In this document: piece after piece, positions 7,811 through 15,130 of the stretch
Numbering within the stretch: position 1 is the first letter of the stretch
How the letters are laid out: the number at the start of each line of letters is the position of its first letter
Source of the DNA: Candidatus Bipolaricaulota bacterium
GTDB lineage: Bacteria; Bipolaricaulota; Bipolaricaulia; M55B111
Direction of reading: 5' to 3'
DNA: 25,209 nucleotides
Assembly: GCA_018334615.1 (NCBI GenBank)
Contig: JAGXLP010000004.1
Location: 1 to 25,209, forward strand
Translations under genes and position numbers: made by a program
Notes under the pieces: generated by a model
What the model was told of the DNA's origin: nothing
Databases searched by the model: none
What the model saw: the letters and a program-made list of their open reading frames with translations, nothing else

Positions 7811-7839
7811 TTGACTTGCTGGGAATTATGCGTTATGTT
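7811..7839 (+). promoter_or_regulatory. Sigma70-type promoter of the LCP-rsfS operon
   Basis: TTGACT (7811-7816), a 17-bp spacer and TATGTT (7834-7839, four of six consensus bases). The expected start near 7846 is about 9 nt before the ATG at 7855 and excludes the upstream in-frame TTG (7816) and ATG (7828) as starts. It diverges from the AMMECR1 promoter. Confidence 0.5.
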
Positions 7840-7854
7840 AAGCTTGATGTTGAG

Positions 7855-9048
7855 ATGAAATGGAAAATATTGATTTCGGTAGTTTTAATTGTACTGGTAG
7901 TGGGATCGGGGATCGGGGTATATTTACTCAATCAGCGTAATGTAAAAGAAATAGTCGACCGGGGAGAGAGAGTAAATATCCTCGTGCTTGGCCTGGACCA
8001 CATAGAGGGAGCCTCGGCCCGCCGCACCGATACTATGATGCTTGCCAGCATCGACTCCGAGGGTGGCACCGCCAGCTTGATGTCTATCCCAAGAGACCTT
8101 TACCTAAAATACCCCGATGGCAAGTTCCGCCGTGTTAACGCTGCTTACCCGATAAATGGAGCCAAGTTAGCTACAGAGATGGTATCTAATTTCCTTGGAG
8201 TCCCGATCAACTTTCACATGGTAGTGGATTATGAGGGATTTAAGGAGATAGTAGATCTTCTGGGAGGAGTTCAGATAACGGTCGAGGAAAGGTTACAGTA
8301 TACCGACGAGGCCGGGAACTTGGATATTGACATTGAGCCGGGAACCCAGACATTGAACGGAGAAGAAGCTATGGGTTACGTCAGATATCGCGGCAATCAG
8401 AGTGACTTTCAAAGAATTAACCGACAGCAAAAGTTCCTGAAGGCTCTGTTACAGGGAGGAGTCACAGTCGAGGGCTGGTCTCAGGTAAAAAACTTGATAA
8501 ATACCGGGCGCAAGTACATGAAAACCAACCTTTCTTTGATGGATATGTATGACCTCGGTAAAGCTCTTCAGAATTTGAGTATCGGTGATTTCGATATGGC
8601 CACAATTTCCGGTAAACCGACACGGGTAGATAATAAAGCGGTTCTGTTACCCCAAATTGTAGAGACCAGAACTGCAGTCGCTCAGGAAATAAATGGTTTG
8701 AGCTTAACCGGAAAGGCCGATGCCAATGTATATGTTTTGAACGGTGAAGGTTCTGCCTACCTTGCCCGGAATGCTCGCGATAAGCTCGTTAACTTAGGGT
8801 TTTCCGTGACCGGAACCGACAACGCGGATCGGTTCGACTACGAAACTAGCTATCTGGTAAGTTTAAACGAGAACGGCAGGGAACTAAGCGGTGAAGTTGC
8901 TCGGGAGCTGGACTTCGAACTGAAGAGGGTTTACGTTGATGACTTTCAGGAAACAATGAGGGCTCTCGAGGGTGCTGGCGTCAATTTGCCCGATGGAACT
9001 AACCTTTTATTGATCATGGGGAAGGGGTCGACAGGTTTTGTCTCCTGA
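7855..9048 (+). CDS. LytR-CpsA-Psr (LCP) family protein with LytR_C domain
   Basis: A membrane-anchored extracytoplasmic enzyme of the LCP family. Members transfer lipid-linked glycopolymers to the cell wall or act as pyrophosphatases on polyprenyl substrates. From the ATG at 7855 it has 397 residues: a short cytoplasmic tail, one helix (about 4-26), then the LCP domain. Conserved residues are NILVLGLD (D48), RRTD at 56-59, SIPRD with the R80-D81 pair, LLGGVQITV, and the basic cluster GYVRYRGNQSDFQRINRQQ that binds the lipid pyrophosphate. A C-terminal LytR_C domain starts around 290 (NVYVLNGEGS). Upstream in-frame starts (TTG 7816, ATG 7828) lie inside the likely promoter. The end overlaps rsfS by 11 bp, so the two are translationally coupled. 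The acceptor polymer cannot be told from sequence. Confidence 0.92.
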   Translation: MKWKILISVVLIVLVVGSGIGVYLLNQRNVKEIVDRGERVNILVLGLDHIEGASARRTDTMMLASIDSEGGTASLMSIPRDLYLKYPDGKFRRVNAAYPINGAKLATEMVSNFLGVPINFHMVVDYEGFKEIVDLLGGVQITVEERLQYTDEAGNLDIDIEPGTQTLNGEEAMGYVRYRGNQSDFQRINRQQKFLKALLQGGVTVEGWSQVKNLINTGRKYMKTNLSLMDMYDLGKALQNLSIGDFDMATISGKPTRVDNKAVLLPQIVETRTAVAQEINGLSLTGKADANVYVLNGEGSAYLARNARDKLVNLGFSVTGTDNADRFDYETSYLVSLNENGRELSGEVARELDFELKRVYVDDFQETMRALEGAGVNLPDGTNLLLIMGKGSTGFVS

Positions 9049-9394
9049 TATCGAGGAAAGCGAAGACCTGCGAAGTTTGCTGGATATTATCGAGGATAAA
9101 AGAGGCGAGCGGATCAGGGTACTGGATATGAGGGATCACACGCTGGCCACGAGCTTTTTTGTTTTGGCAAACGGGACCAATCCAAAACACGTACGGGCGA
9201 TTGCCGAGGAAATCGAGGAAAAGTACAAAGTAGACCCCCTGCATAAAGAAGGGTTGGACACCGGGTCCTGGGCTGTACTTGATTACGGGGAGATAATGGT
9301 TCACATATTTAACGAGGAAGTCAGGTTATTTTACGACCTTGACGATCTCTGGATGGATCGGGATTTCTCCCTGGAAAAGCTGAAAAAAACCTAG
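9038..9394 (+). CDS. rsfS: Ribosomal silencing factor RsfS
   Basis: RsfS (DUF143, Iojap family) binds uL14 on the large ribosomal subunit and blocks joining of the 30S subunit when nutrients are scarce. It has 118 residues, the usual size. The core family pattern is complete: DHTLATSFFVLANGTN, then HVRAIAEEIEEKY, GLDTGSWAVLDYGEIMVHIFNEEVR and FYDLDDLW near the end. The start is TTG at 9038, inside the end of the LCP gene, with a GGGG at 9023-9026 as a distant ribosome binding site; coupling to LCP translation is likely. Elsewhere rsfS often sits next to nadD or LCP genes. Its stop is only 7 bp from the end of the convergent pgsA, and no terminator hairpin is visible between them. Confidence 0.95.
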   Translation: MSPDIEESEDLRSLLDIIEDKRGERIRVLDMRDHTLATSFFVLANGTNPKHVRAIAEEIEEKYKVDPLHKEGLDTGSWAVLDYGEIMVHIFNEEVRLFYDLDDLWMDRDFSLEKLKKT

Positions 9395-9401
9395 CTTTGT
9401 T

Positions 9402-9950
9402 CTATCCTGAAAAACTTTCCTTGATTAACTTTCTGTTCCGATAGAGATAGTCAACTCCGGACACCACAGCGGTAGTCACCGCGAAATATACCAGCGATGG
9501 TATTGCCATATTTAACCAGGTGAAGTCAAACTCTGCGTTCAGCATAATAGCGATAATCAGACTGATATGGGAGATCGTTTTTACTTTCCCGAGCCAGCTT
9601 GCCGAGATTACTTTACCAGCCTTGGACCCCAGAAGCCGTACTCCGGTAACCAGAAAACCTCGAGCTATAATGATTACAACCGGTATGGCCGTAAGTTCAC
9701 CCAGCTGGATGAAGGTTATAAGAACGCCTGCGACCAGCAGTTTGTCTGCGATCGGGTCGGCAAACTTGCCGAATGGGCTGATCTGATCGCTTTTTCTTGC
9801 CAGGTAGCCGTCGACAAAGTCCGTTATAGAAGAGAAAAGGAAGAGCGCCAGAGCCGGGACGTTCCTATCGATTAGGAGCAGGAAAATTACGAAAGGGACG
9901 GAAATAATCCGAAATATCGTCAGCTTATTTGGTAAATTTTTCCGGGTCAT
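9402..9950 (-). CDS. pgsA: CDP-diacylglycerol-glycerol-3-phosphate 3-phosphatidyltransferase
   Basis: An inner-membrane enzyme that joins CDP-diacylglycerol and glycerol 3-phosphate to form phosphatidylglycerol phosphate, the first committed step to phosphatidylglycerol. The CDP-alcohol phosphotransferase signature DxxDGxxARx8GxxxDxxxD is complete: D44, D47-G48, A51-R52, G61, D65 and D69. Five or six hydrophobic helices span the 182 residues, and the start NLPNKLTIFRIISVP is typical of PgsA. The frame is open for 69 more codons to 10157, but that extension is not hydrophobic or family-like. The ATG at 9950 has AGGGG five nt before it, so that start is chosen. It is convergent with rsfS and divergent from cysS. 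Other CDP-alcohol transferases are possible, but the N-terminus favours PgsA. Confidence 0.93.
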   Translation of the reverse strand: MTRKNLPNKLTIFRIISVPFVIFLLLIDRNVPALALFLFSSITDFVDGYLARKSDQISPFGKFADPIADKLLVAGVLITFIQLGELTAIPVVIIIARGFLVTGVRLLGSKAGKVISASWLGKVKTISHISLIIAIMLNAEFDFTWLNMAIPSLVYFAVTTAVVSGVDYLYRNRKLIKESFSG

Positions 9951-10229
9951 CTTTTCCCCTTGATATATTTCATGAGATTCGATCAAATATAAGCGATTAT
10001 TTCCTGGTTTGCCAGTTGTGTTAGCTGCGCTTCTATGGCTGATTTGCCCTCCCTGCTTGTCATTGTATAGCCCCATGCTTATACTGTTTGGGCTCAATTT
10101 AATTTTACATGACCTTCTTTCGGCAACTTTTGCATTAAAGAGAATAAACAGGGGCAAAGTGGTTTAAATTGGGATTAAATTTAGCGATTCTTTATTAGTT
10201 ATATGGTTTAGGAGAGGGTGAACCAAATC
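9951..10229. other. Divergent intergenic region between pgsA and cysS
   Basis: About 280 bp with no convincing gene; the minus-strand frame running into it is an unlikely extension of pgsA. A possible cysS promoter is TTGGGA (10169-10174), 17 bp, TTATTA (10192-10197). No T-box core or specifier structure is recognisable before cysS; AGAGGGTGA at 10213-10221 is simply the cysS ribosome binding site. Confidence 0.4.
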
Positions 10230-11666
10230 ATGCTAAAACTTCATAACACTTTGACTGGGAAAACGGAGGAGTTCGAGCCGCTGGAGAAGGGTAAGGTACG
10301 GTTTTACAGTTGTGGCCCAACCGTTTACGATTATTTCCATATCGGAAACGCCAGGCCATTTATCGTCTTCGACGGTCTCAGGCGCTATCTGGAATTCAAG
10401 GGTTACGAGGTTGAATTTACTCAAAATGTCACCGATCTTGACGACAAAATCATCAACCGAGCCGAAGAAGAAGGGATCGAGCCGAACGCCCTGGCTCGTA
10501 AATATGCGGATGCCTACTTTGAGGACTTGAACAGATTAGGTGTAAGAGAGGCCGACAATAAGTCGAGGGTTACCGAATACATTCCGGACATCATCGAACA
10601 CGTGGAAGCCCTGGTCGAGAAAGGGTACGGCTACGAGGTTGATGGAGATGTCTACTTCAGAGTGAAAGAGTTCGACGAATACGGGAAACTGTCTGGCCGC
10701 TCCGTCGATGATCTAAAAAGTGGCTCGAGGGTAGAAGTAGATGAGAGGAAGGAAGACCCCCTGGATTTCGCCCTGTGGAAAAGCTCAGACCCCGAGGAAC
10801 CCGGATGGGATAGTCCGTGGGGCAGAGGTAGGCCGGGCTGGCACATTGAGTGTTCGGTAATGGCCCAGCAGACGCTTGGTGAGACGATAGACATCCACGC
10901 GGGTGGACAGGACCTGATATTCCCTCACCACGAGAATGAAATCGCTCAATCGGAAGCTCGAACCGGAGAGCAGTTTTCTCGTTACTGGGTTCATAATGGG
11001 CTCCTCAGGTATGAAGGGGATAAGATGTCGAAGTCCCTGGGAAATTTTGAGTACGCACGGAATGTCCTGGATGATTTTGGGAAGGAGACGGTCAGGTATT
11101 TCTACTTCTCTACCCACTATCGCAAACCGCTCAACTTTAGTGAGAAGAATTTGAGCGATGCCGAAAGTGCAGTGAAAAAAGTCTACGAATTTTTTAATAC
11201 CGTTGATGAGATTGAAACCCAGGAAACTGGCGGACAAACACCCAATACGGAAGAAGGAAAGGAGTTCAGTCGGTTTATCGAATCCGCGGAGTCGAGATTT
11301 GTGGAGGAAGTGGATAAAGACTTCAATACTCCCGGAGGACTGGGAGTTATCTTTGACCTTGTAAATGAGGGAAATAAGTTCCGTGAAAAGAGTTCGGGTG
11401 GAGATCTTTTCTTACTGAAAAAGGCGAAAGACACGATACGAAAACTGGCCTCCCCTCTCGGACTGTTCCAGGGAGGAGGCGAGGACACTCTAAGAGGGCT
11501 GGAAGAAGAGTTTCTTGAACTACTTCTGAATGTACGAAATGAACTCAGAGATGACCAGCACTGGGAGCTTGCCGACAGGATCAGGTCGGAGTTAAAAGAA
11601 ATAGGTGTGGTGATAAAGGACCGGGAGGAAGGAACTAGATGGAAGATAGATACGGATAAGTTATAA
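10230..11666 (+). CDS. cysS: Cysteinyl-tRNA synthetase
   Basis: A class I aminoacyl-tRNA synthetase charging tRNA-Cys in the cytoplasm. From the ATG at 10230 it has 478 residues, close to the E. coli enzyme. The zinc site that selects cysteine is present: C28 (YSCGPTVYDY), C208 (WHIECSVMAQQ) and the FPHHENEIAQSEA cluster. The HIGH motif reads HIGN at 37-40, which is usual for CysS, and the KMSKS loop is exact at 265-269. A DALR-type helical domain and the small C-terminal tRNA-binding part follow. A GTG four codons upstream (10218) is in frame but overlaps the GAGGGTGA ribosome binding site, and MLKLHNTLTGK is the classical N-terminus, so ATG is preferred. It may be co-transcribed with the HTH and tat genes. 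Confidence 0.97.
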   Translation: MLKLHNTLTGKTEEFEPLEKGKVRFYSCGPTVYDYFHIGNARPFIVFDGLRRYLEFKGYEVEFTQNVTDLDDKIINRAEEEGIEPNALARKYADAYFEDLNRLGVREADNKSRVTEYIPDIIEHVEALVEKGYGYEVDGDVYFRVKEFDEYGKLSGRSVDDLKSGSRVEVDERKEDPLDFALWKSSDPEEPGWDSPWGRGRPGWHIECSVMAQQTLGETIDIHAGGQDLIFPHHENEIAQSEARTGEQFSRYWVHNGLLRYEGDKMSKSLGNFEYARNVLDDFGKETVRYFYFSTHYRKPLNFSEKNLSDAESAVKKVYEFFNTVDEIETQETGGQTPNTEEGKEFSRFIESAESRFVEEVDKDFNTPGGLGVIFDLVNEGNKFREKSSGGDLFLLKKAKDTIRKLASPLGLFQGGGEDTLRGLEEEFLELLLNVRNELRDDQHWELADRIRSELKEIGVVIKDREEGTRWKIDTDKL

Positions 11667-11745
11667 GCTATTATTCCCGGTTATTTCGGGACAACTGAAG
11701 TCCCACGAGCTATTTAAAAATGAGTATTATATTCTGGGTGATATT

Positions 11746-12033
11746 ATGAGCAAAGTTGAGGCTTATTTAAAAGTTACGGACGTGGCACGTTATACGGGAT
11801 TGAACGTAGAAGGTGTTAGGGAGCTTATAGACAAGGGTGAGCTGTCCGCCATGAATTTGAACGGGCAGGTCAAAATCAAGAAGTCGGAAATCGATAGGTG
11901 GCTTGACGAACAGGTAACTAGAGAGGGATTGTTGGATCTGGCAAAAAAGGTTGACGGCGAGGTCGACAAAAAAGACATAGCTTCCGCCCTTGATATGGAC
12001 GAGGAAGAGCTAGAGGAAAAGTTGAATGATTGA
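11746..12033 (+). CDS. Small helix-turn-helix protein (excisionase/MerR-like HTH_17)
   Basis: A 95-residue protein whose first half (about 6-54) is a winged-helix DNA-binding domain of the excisionase/HTH_17 type: LKVTDVARYTGLNVEGVRELIDKG, then a wing and VKIKKSEIDRWLDEQV. The second half is acidic and helical (DMDEEELEEKLND) and not recognisable. Such proteins occur as phage excisionases but also as chromosomal regulators. There is no integrase or attachment site here and the neighbours are housekeeping genes, so a local regulator is more likely. The ATG at 11746 has GGGTGAT five nt upstream. It lies 79 bp after cysS and 27 bp before the first tatC, so it may belong to the tat transcript. 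Confidence 0.75.
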   Translation: MSKVEAYLKVTDVARYTGLNVEGVRELIDKGELSAMNLNGQVKIKKSEIDRWLDEQVTREGLLDLAKKVDGEVDKKDIASALDMDEEELEEKLND

Positions 12034-12060
12034 GCGAGTGAATTTCCCAACCGACCGGAA

Positions 12061-12786
12061 TTGGTAACTGCCGTGGCAAATAGCTTAATTAGTGACCTTC
12101 TGGATAAAACGGAGGATCTCAGGGGACGGCTTATAAGGAGCCTTCTCGTAATAATTGCTTTTTCCATATTTGCCTATGTCTTTAGGGAACGCGTGCTCAG
12201 TTTTATACAGCGGCCACTTACGGATAAAGAACTGATCTTTATCCATCCGACGGAAGCGTTTTTTACCTACATTAAGCTATCCCTTTTTGTGGGCGTTTTG
12301 ATTACAGTTCCCTTTATTCTCTATCAGCTTATTCGAATTTTTTCCCCTTTCCTTTCCAGAAGCAAGCGGTTTAGCGGTGGTTTTATATTTTGGCTATTCT
12401 GTTTTGGTAGCCTGTTTTTCTATGCCGGTGCCGCCTTTGCCACCCTGGGGGTATTGCCTTTTGCCATTGACTTCTTGAAGGGGATTAGTGGGGCAAACCT
12501 CCAGCCTATGTTCACTGTCGGAAACTACGCTTCTTTTGTTATGGTGTTTACGCTCATCTTCGGTTTGGTGTTCGAAATGCCGGTGATCTCGTTTGGCCTA
12601 GCCAGATTGGGAATAATTCGAAGAGAGACATTAACCCGGCAGTGGAGGATAGCACTTGTGGGGGCAGCTATTTTAGCTGCTATCCTTACTCCTCCCGACC
12701 CGATTACCCAGATGTTTCTCTGGGGTCCTTTGCTCTTACTGTACGGGCTGTCGATAATTTTAGCCTGGATCGCTGAATCCGACTAA
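12061..12786 (+). CDS. tatC: Sec-independent protein translocase TatC, divergent paralogue lacking the RR-contact residues
   Basis: A polytopic TatC with six hydrophobic helices over 241 residues. Family landmarks are the N-terminal EDLRGRLI (19-25), HPTEAFFTYIKL (62-73), GLVFEMPV with the conserved membrane glutamate, and LTPPDPITQ. At the twin-arginine binding site, however, where E. coli has LYQVWAFVAPALYKHER with F94 and E103, this protein has LYQLIRIFSPFLSRSKR: the first position is I93 and the second K102, a charge reversal. It may therefore not recognise RR signals itself, and could be a structural partner of the second TatC or a divergent translocase. The start is TTG at 12061, or GTG at 12073; neither has a clear ribosome binding site, so coupling to the HTH gene is likely. 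tatA and a second tatC follow. Confidence 0.92.
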   Translation: MVTAVANSLISDLLDKTEDLRGRLIRSLLVIIAFSIFAYVFRERVLSFIQRPLTDKELIFIHPTEAFFTYIKLSLFVGVLITVPFILYQLIRIFSPFLSRSKRFSGGFIFWLFCFGSLFFYAGAAFATLGVLPFAIDFLKGISGANLQPMFTVGNYASFVMVFTLIFGLVFEMPVISFGLARLGIIRRETLTRQWRIALVGAAILAAILTPPDPITQMFLWGPLLLLYGLSIILAWIAESD

Positions 12787-12888
12787 TTTAGCTGTAAAGG
12801 TAGGTTAGTTTTGAACACTGGTGGCATTACATTTTAACGGGAAATGCGTTAATATTGGTTTGCAAAAACTTGGAGGTGTAATTGATCT

Positions 12889-13149
12889 ATGTTTGGACTG
12901 GGACCAACTGAATTAATAATCATCCTGGTAATTATTCTCGTCATATTTGGCGGGGAAAAGCTCCCCGATTTGGCCCGCTCCCTCGGGAAAGGAGTTAGGG
13001 AGTTCAACAAAGAAAAACAAAAGATTCAGGATCAGTACGAGGAAACACAGGAAGCAATCGATGTAGATACGGAAACCGGTAACAGGGATTCGGACAGGAG
13101 TTCCGGGGAAGGTCAAGAAGAAGACGAAGAACAGGAAGAATCCAGTTAA
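12889..13149 (+). CDS. tatA: Sec-independent protein translocase TatA
   Basis: The pore-forming small subunit of the twin-arginine translocase, 86 residues. It has a short N-terminal membrane helix (about 7-20, PTELIIILVIILVIF), the hinge FGGEKLPDLAR (20-30) with the conserved F20-G21 and L25-P26, an amphipathic helix (SLGKGVREFNKE, 31-42) and a long acidic, disordered tail from about 55 to the end. That tail is rich in Glu, Asp and Ser. It looks like TatA rather than TatB by length and hinge; no separate TatB is in the window. The ATG at 12889 has GGAGGTG starting 18 nt upstream. It sits between two tatC genes, 102 bp after the first and 17 bp before the second. Confidence 0.95.
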   Translation: MFGLGPTELIIILVIILVIFGGEKLPDLARSLGKGVREFNKEKQKIQDQYEETQEAIDVDTETGNRDSDRSSGEGQEEDEEQEESS

Positions 13150-13166
13150 CCGTTCCTGAACTCTGA

Positions 13167-13889
13167 ATGAAAGACGAAGAACGACCACTTGGGGAGCACC
13201 TCGAGGAGTTAAGGGGCAGGATAGTTAGCTCCCTCGTTGTAGTAGTTGTTTTTGGTGGTTTAGCCTATTTTTTCCGAAATAGGCTCCTAGATTTCTTACT
13301 CCGGGCAAGCCAGGAAGAATCGTTAATTTACCTTCACCCCACGGAAGCATTCCTAACCTACCTGAAACTAGCTATCATAACGGGTTTAATACTTTCCACC
13401 CCCTGGCTTTTATATCAAGCCTGGAAGTTCGTGCTACCCGCACTGTACGAGAACGAAGCAAGACTATTCAAGCTTGGTTTTCTCGCGGGAGGCTTTTTAT
13501 TTTACCTTGGCGTCGCGTCGGCTGTAGTCATCGGACTTCCCTATTCCGTAAGGTTCCTAGCCGGAGTAGGAGGGGAAAATGTAGTAGCCAACTTCTCCGT
13601 AAGAAACTATATCACGTTTGCAACCCTGTTGTCCTTCACTATGGGGTTGGTATTTGAAGTACCATTACAGATTTACCTAATGGTAAGGCTGGGATTTGTA
13701 AAACCTTCTACACTGCGAAAGAACAGAAAATACGTGGTGATTATCGCTTTCACCACAGCGGCATTTATAACTCCAACTGACATCTTTTCTCAGGTATTTA
13801 TGGCGATTCCTCTGATAGTGCTTTACGAGATTTCGCTCCTCTTAGTAGATATGTTCTTGGGTGACAACGAAGTTGAAGAGTCCAAATAG
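13167..13889 (+). CDS. tatC: Sec-independent protein translocase TatC, canonical paralogue
   Basis: The second TatC, 240 residues with six hydrophobic helices. It keeps the residues that read the twin-arginine signal: HLEELRGRI at 11-19 and LYQAWKFVLPALYENEARL, in which F88 and E97 match E. coli F94 and E103. GLVFEVPL and ITPTDIFSQ correspond to the later conserved segments; TPTD instead of the common TPPD is a small deviation. It shares HPTEAF.TY.KL with the upstream copy, so the pair may derive from an old duplication. The ATG at 13167 follows the tatA stop by 17 nt without a visible ribosome binding site, indicating translational coupling. It probably forms the RR-receptor complex with TatA, and perhaps with the divergent TatC. 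The stop is 3 bp from the next, convergent gene. Confidence 0.95.
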   Translation: MKDEERPLGEHLEELRGRIVSSLVVVVVFGGLAYFFRNRLLDFLLRASQEESLIYLHPTEAFLTYLKLAIITGLILSTPWLLYQAWKFVLPALYENEARLFKLGFLAGGFLFYLGVASAVVIGLPYSVRFLAGVGGENVVANFSVRNYITFATLLSFTMGLVFEVPLQIYLMVRLGFVKPSTLRKNRKYVVIIAFTTAAFITPTDIFSQVFMAIPLIVLYEISLLLVDMFLGDNEVEESK

Positions 13890-13892
13890 AGT

Positions 13893-14537
13893 TTAGCTCA
13901 GTAATTTTGCAGTTTTGTCGACTATTCCGGGGGATAGCGGGTAGAAAATCGTCCTCTTGTCCTTCTTAATTATCTTTAACTGGTCGTCGTCAGTTTTGAC
14001 GTACTTAAATCCGAAACTTTTAATAAGGGGATAAGGTGAAAGGTAAGTATAGGTGATAATATACCTCTGATCGTAAGTTCGGTAAACAGCAATTATCCCT
14101 TTGAAGTTAGTTAGGCTCTCTAAATCTACCACTTCCTTCACCTTGCCAGGTAGCCATCGTTCCTTTTTGCTTTTCATGATCTCGATTACCTTACTTACGT
14201 CGTAAGTCGGCCCCAGTGATACTACGACTGGGTTCTCCGTGTATACCCCCCCAAATCCGAACTCTATTTCGGTCCTCATCCTGATATCCGCAAGTTCAGA
14301 AGTAACCAGGTGCCAGGACGAGAGAAACACAATCAAAATGACTACAAAAATTATCTTGAGCCAGTAACGTTTGTTCTCGGCTTGTTCTCTTTTCTCCTTG
14401 TTTTCTTTGCATTCTCTGTTATCCAGGTTTTCAAAGAAACTGATGAACTCTCTTTGAGATCTAAATCTCAAGTAAAAGTAGAGTAATATTAAGGGTAAGC
14501 CCAGATAATAAACCATAAAGTAGATAATTGTTAGCAT
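13893..14537 (-). CDS. Membrane protein of unknown function
   Basis: I do not recognise this 214-residue protein. Two hydrophobic segments are visible: residues 3-24, beginning with IIYFMVYYLGLPLILLYFYL, and about 60-78, WLKIIFVVILIVFLSSW. Between them is a highly charged stretch of about 35 residues, probably cytoplasmic. The remaining 135 residues would lie outside and look like a mixed alpha/beta domain with many aromatic and basic residues. The ATG at 14537 has GGGG 7 nt upstream. The gene is richer in A and T than its neighbours and has no partner in the same orientation except a doubtful small reading frame upstream, so recent acquisition is possible but unproven. It converges on tatC with a 3-bp gap. 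Confidence 0.7.
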   Translation of the reverse strand: MLTIIYFMVYYLGLPLILLYFYLRFRSQREFISFFENLDNRECKENKEKREQAENKRYWLKIIFVVILIVFLSSWHLVTSELADIRMRTEIEFGFGGVYTENPVVVSLGPTYDVSKVIEIMKSKKERWLPGKVKEVVDLESLTNFKGIIAVYRTYDQRYIITYTYLSPYPLIKSFGFKYVKTDDDQLKIIKKDKRTIFYPLSPGIVDKTAKLLS

Positions 14538-15130
14538 TTTTATACCCCAGATTTATCGTTTTGTCCCCAGAATCTTTCCTTTGGTGAATTAGATAATTTG
14601 TCAGGAAGTTATCTTTAGTTAGTTTGTTCGGCAGCAAGGATATTTTCAACCCAACCTGTTAGTTTCTTCCTAAAAGTTGAACTTCGAAAGCAGGAGTGAA
14701 CCCCTTCAAATTATATAGCTTGACAGCTTGACCAATCCACACTCGGTTAAGATCTTCAATCGGTGATCGAATTCCAGTCACCTGGTTTTTCGATTCGTAA
14801 AGTCCTTCAGGTTTATCCGGATGGTTTAATTTGAAATATATTACTGGTTTGTTTATCATAAAGTCATAAACTCCGAGGTTAGGGAATGATTTTAGGAGGG
14901 AAGCTTTCCTTGTTAATAACCTAGCTTAGAAAAAATAATATGGTATTTCTGCAAGAAAAAGGCTGGTTTTTCAGTCCCCGGAAAGGAGGTGGTAGAATCA
15001 CGGGTAGTTATTTAGTGGAGTAATTTAGAGAGTTAGGAAGGACTTTTTTCTGAAGTTTTTGAAAGTTTTGGTCGGTCTGACGGCTTTTTCTCAACCCGAA
15101 CAAAAATTGCGATGATTTAAGGAGGGTAAA
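14538..15130. other. Long AT-rich intergenic region and opp leader
   Basis: About 590 bp. The left part contains only a doubtful 66-codon reading frame (14659-14859, minus). The right part is the likely leader of oppA. A weak promoter candidate is TTGTTA (14910-14915), 18 bp, AATAAT (14934-14939). A perfect SD-like AAAGGAGGTG at 14982-14991 has no ATG, GTG or TTG after it; an ATC at 14997 opens an 8-codon frame. A small inverted repeat GAAAAA/TTTTTC lies just before it. The oppA ribosome binding site AAGGAGGG ends the region. No riboswitch class was recognised. Confidence 0.4.
14659..14859 (-). CDS. Doubtful small protein, 66 residues
   Basis: An open frame encoding a soluble-looking, mixed-charge peptide (it begins MINKPVIYFKLNHPDKPEG). 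Codon use looks coding-like, but the nearest GGAG is 11 nt from the ATG and I recognise no family. It may be a genuine small gene, a remnant, or chance. Confidence 0.25.
   Translation of the reverse strand: MINKPVIYFKLNHPDKPEGLYESKNQVTGIRSPIEDLNRVWIGQAVKLYNLKGFTPAFEVQLLGRN

Noticed and set aside
9951..10157. 69-codon N-terminal extension of pgsA
   Set aside because: The extension is not family-like, and a good ribosome binding site precedes the internal ATG at 9950.
10150..10229. Possible T-box leader before cysS (AGGGTGAACC looked like a T-box core)
   Set aside because: The sequence is the ribosome binding site; the rest of the T-box consensus and an antiterminator/terminator pair are absent.
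10785..11237. 150-codon antisense frame inside cysS
   Set aside because: A shadow of a strongly conserved synthetase gene, with no ribosome binding site or family pattern.
11746..12033. HTH_17 protein as a phage excisionase marking a prophage or integrative element
   Set aside because: There is no integrase, tRNA attachment site or phage gene nearby, and the gene lies between cysS and tat genes.
14461..14649. 62-codon minus-strand frame overlapping the start of the unknown membrane gene
   Set aside because: It overlaps the better-supported frame out of phase and lacks a ribosome binding site.
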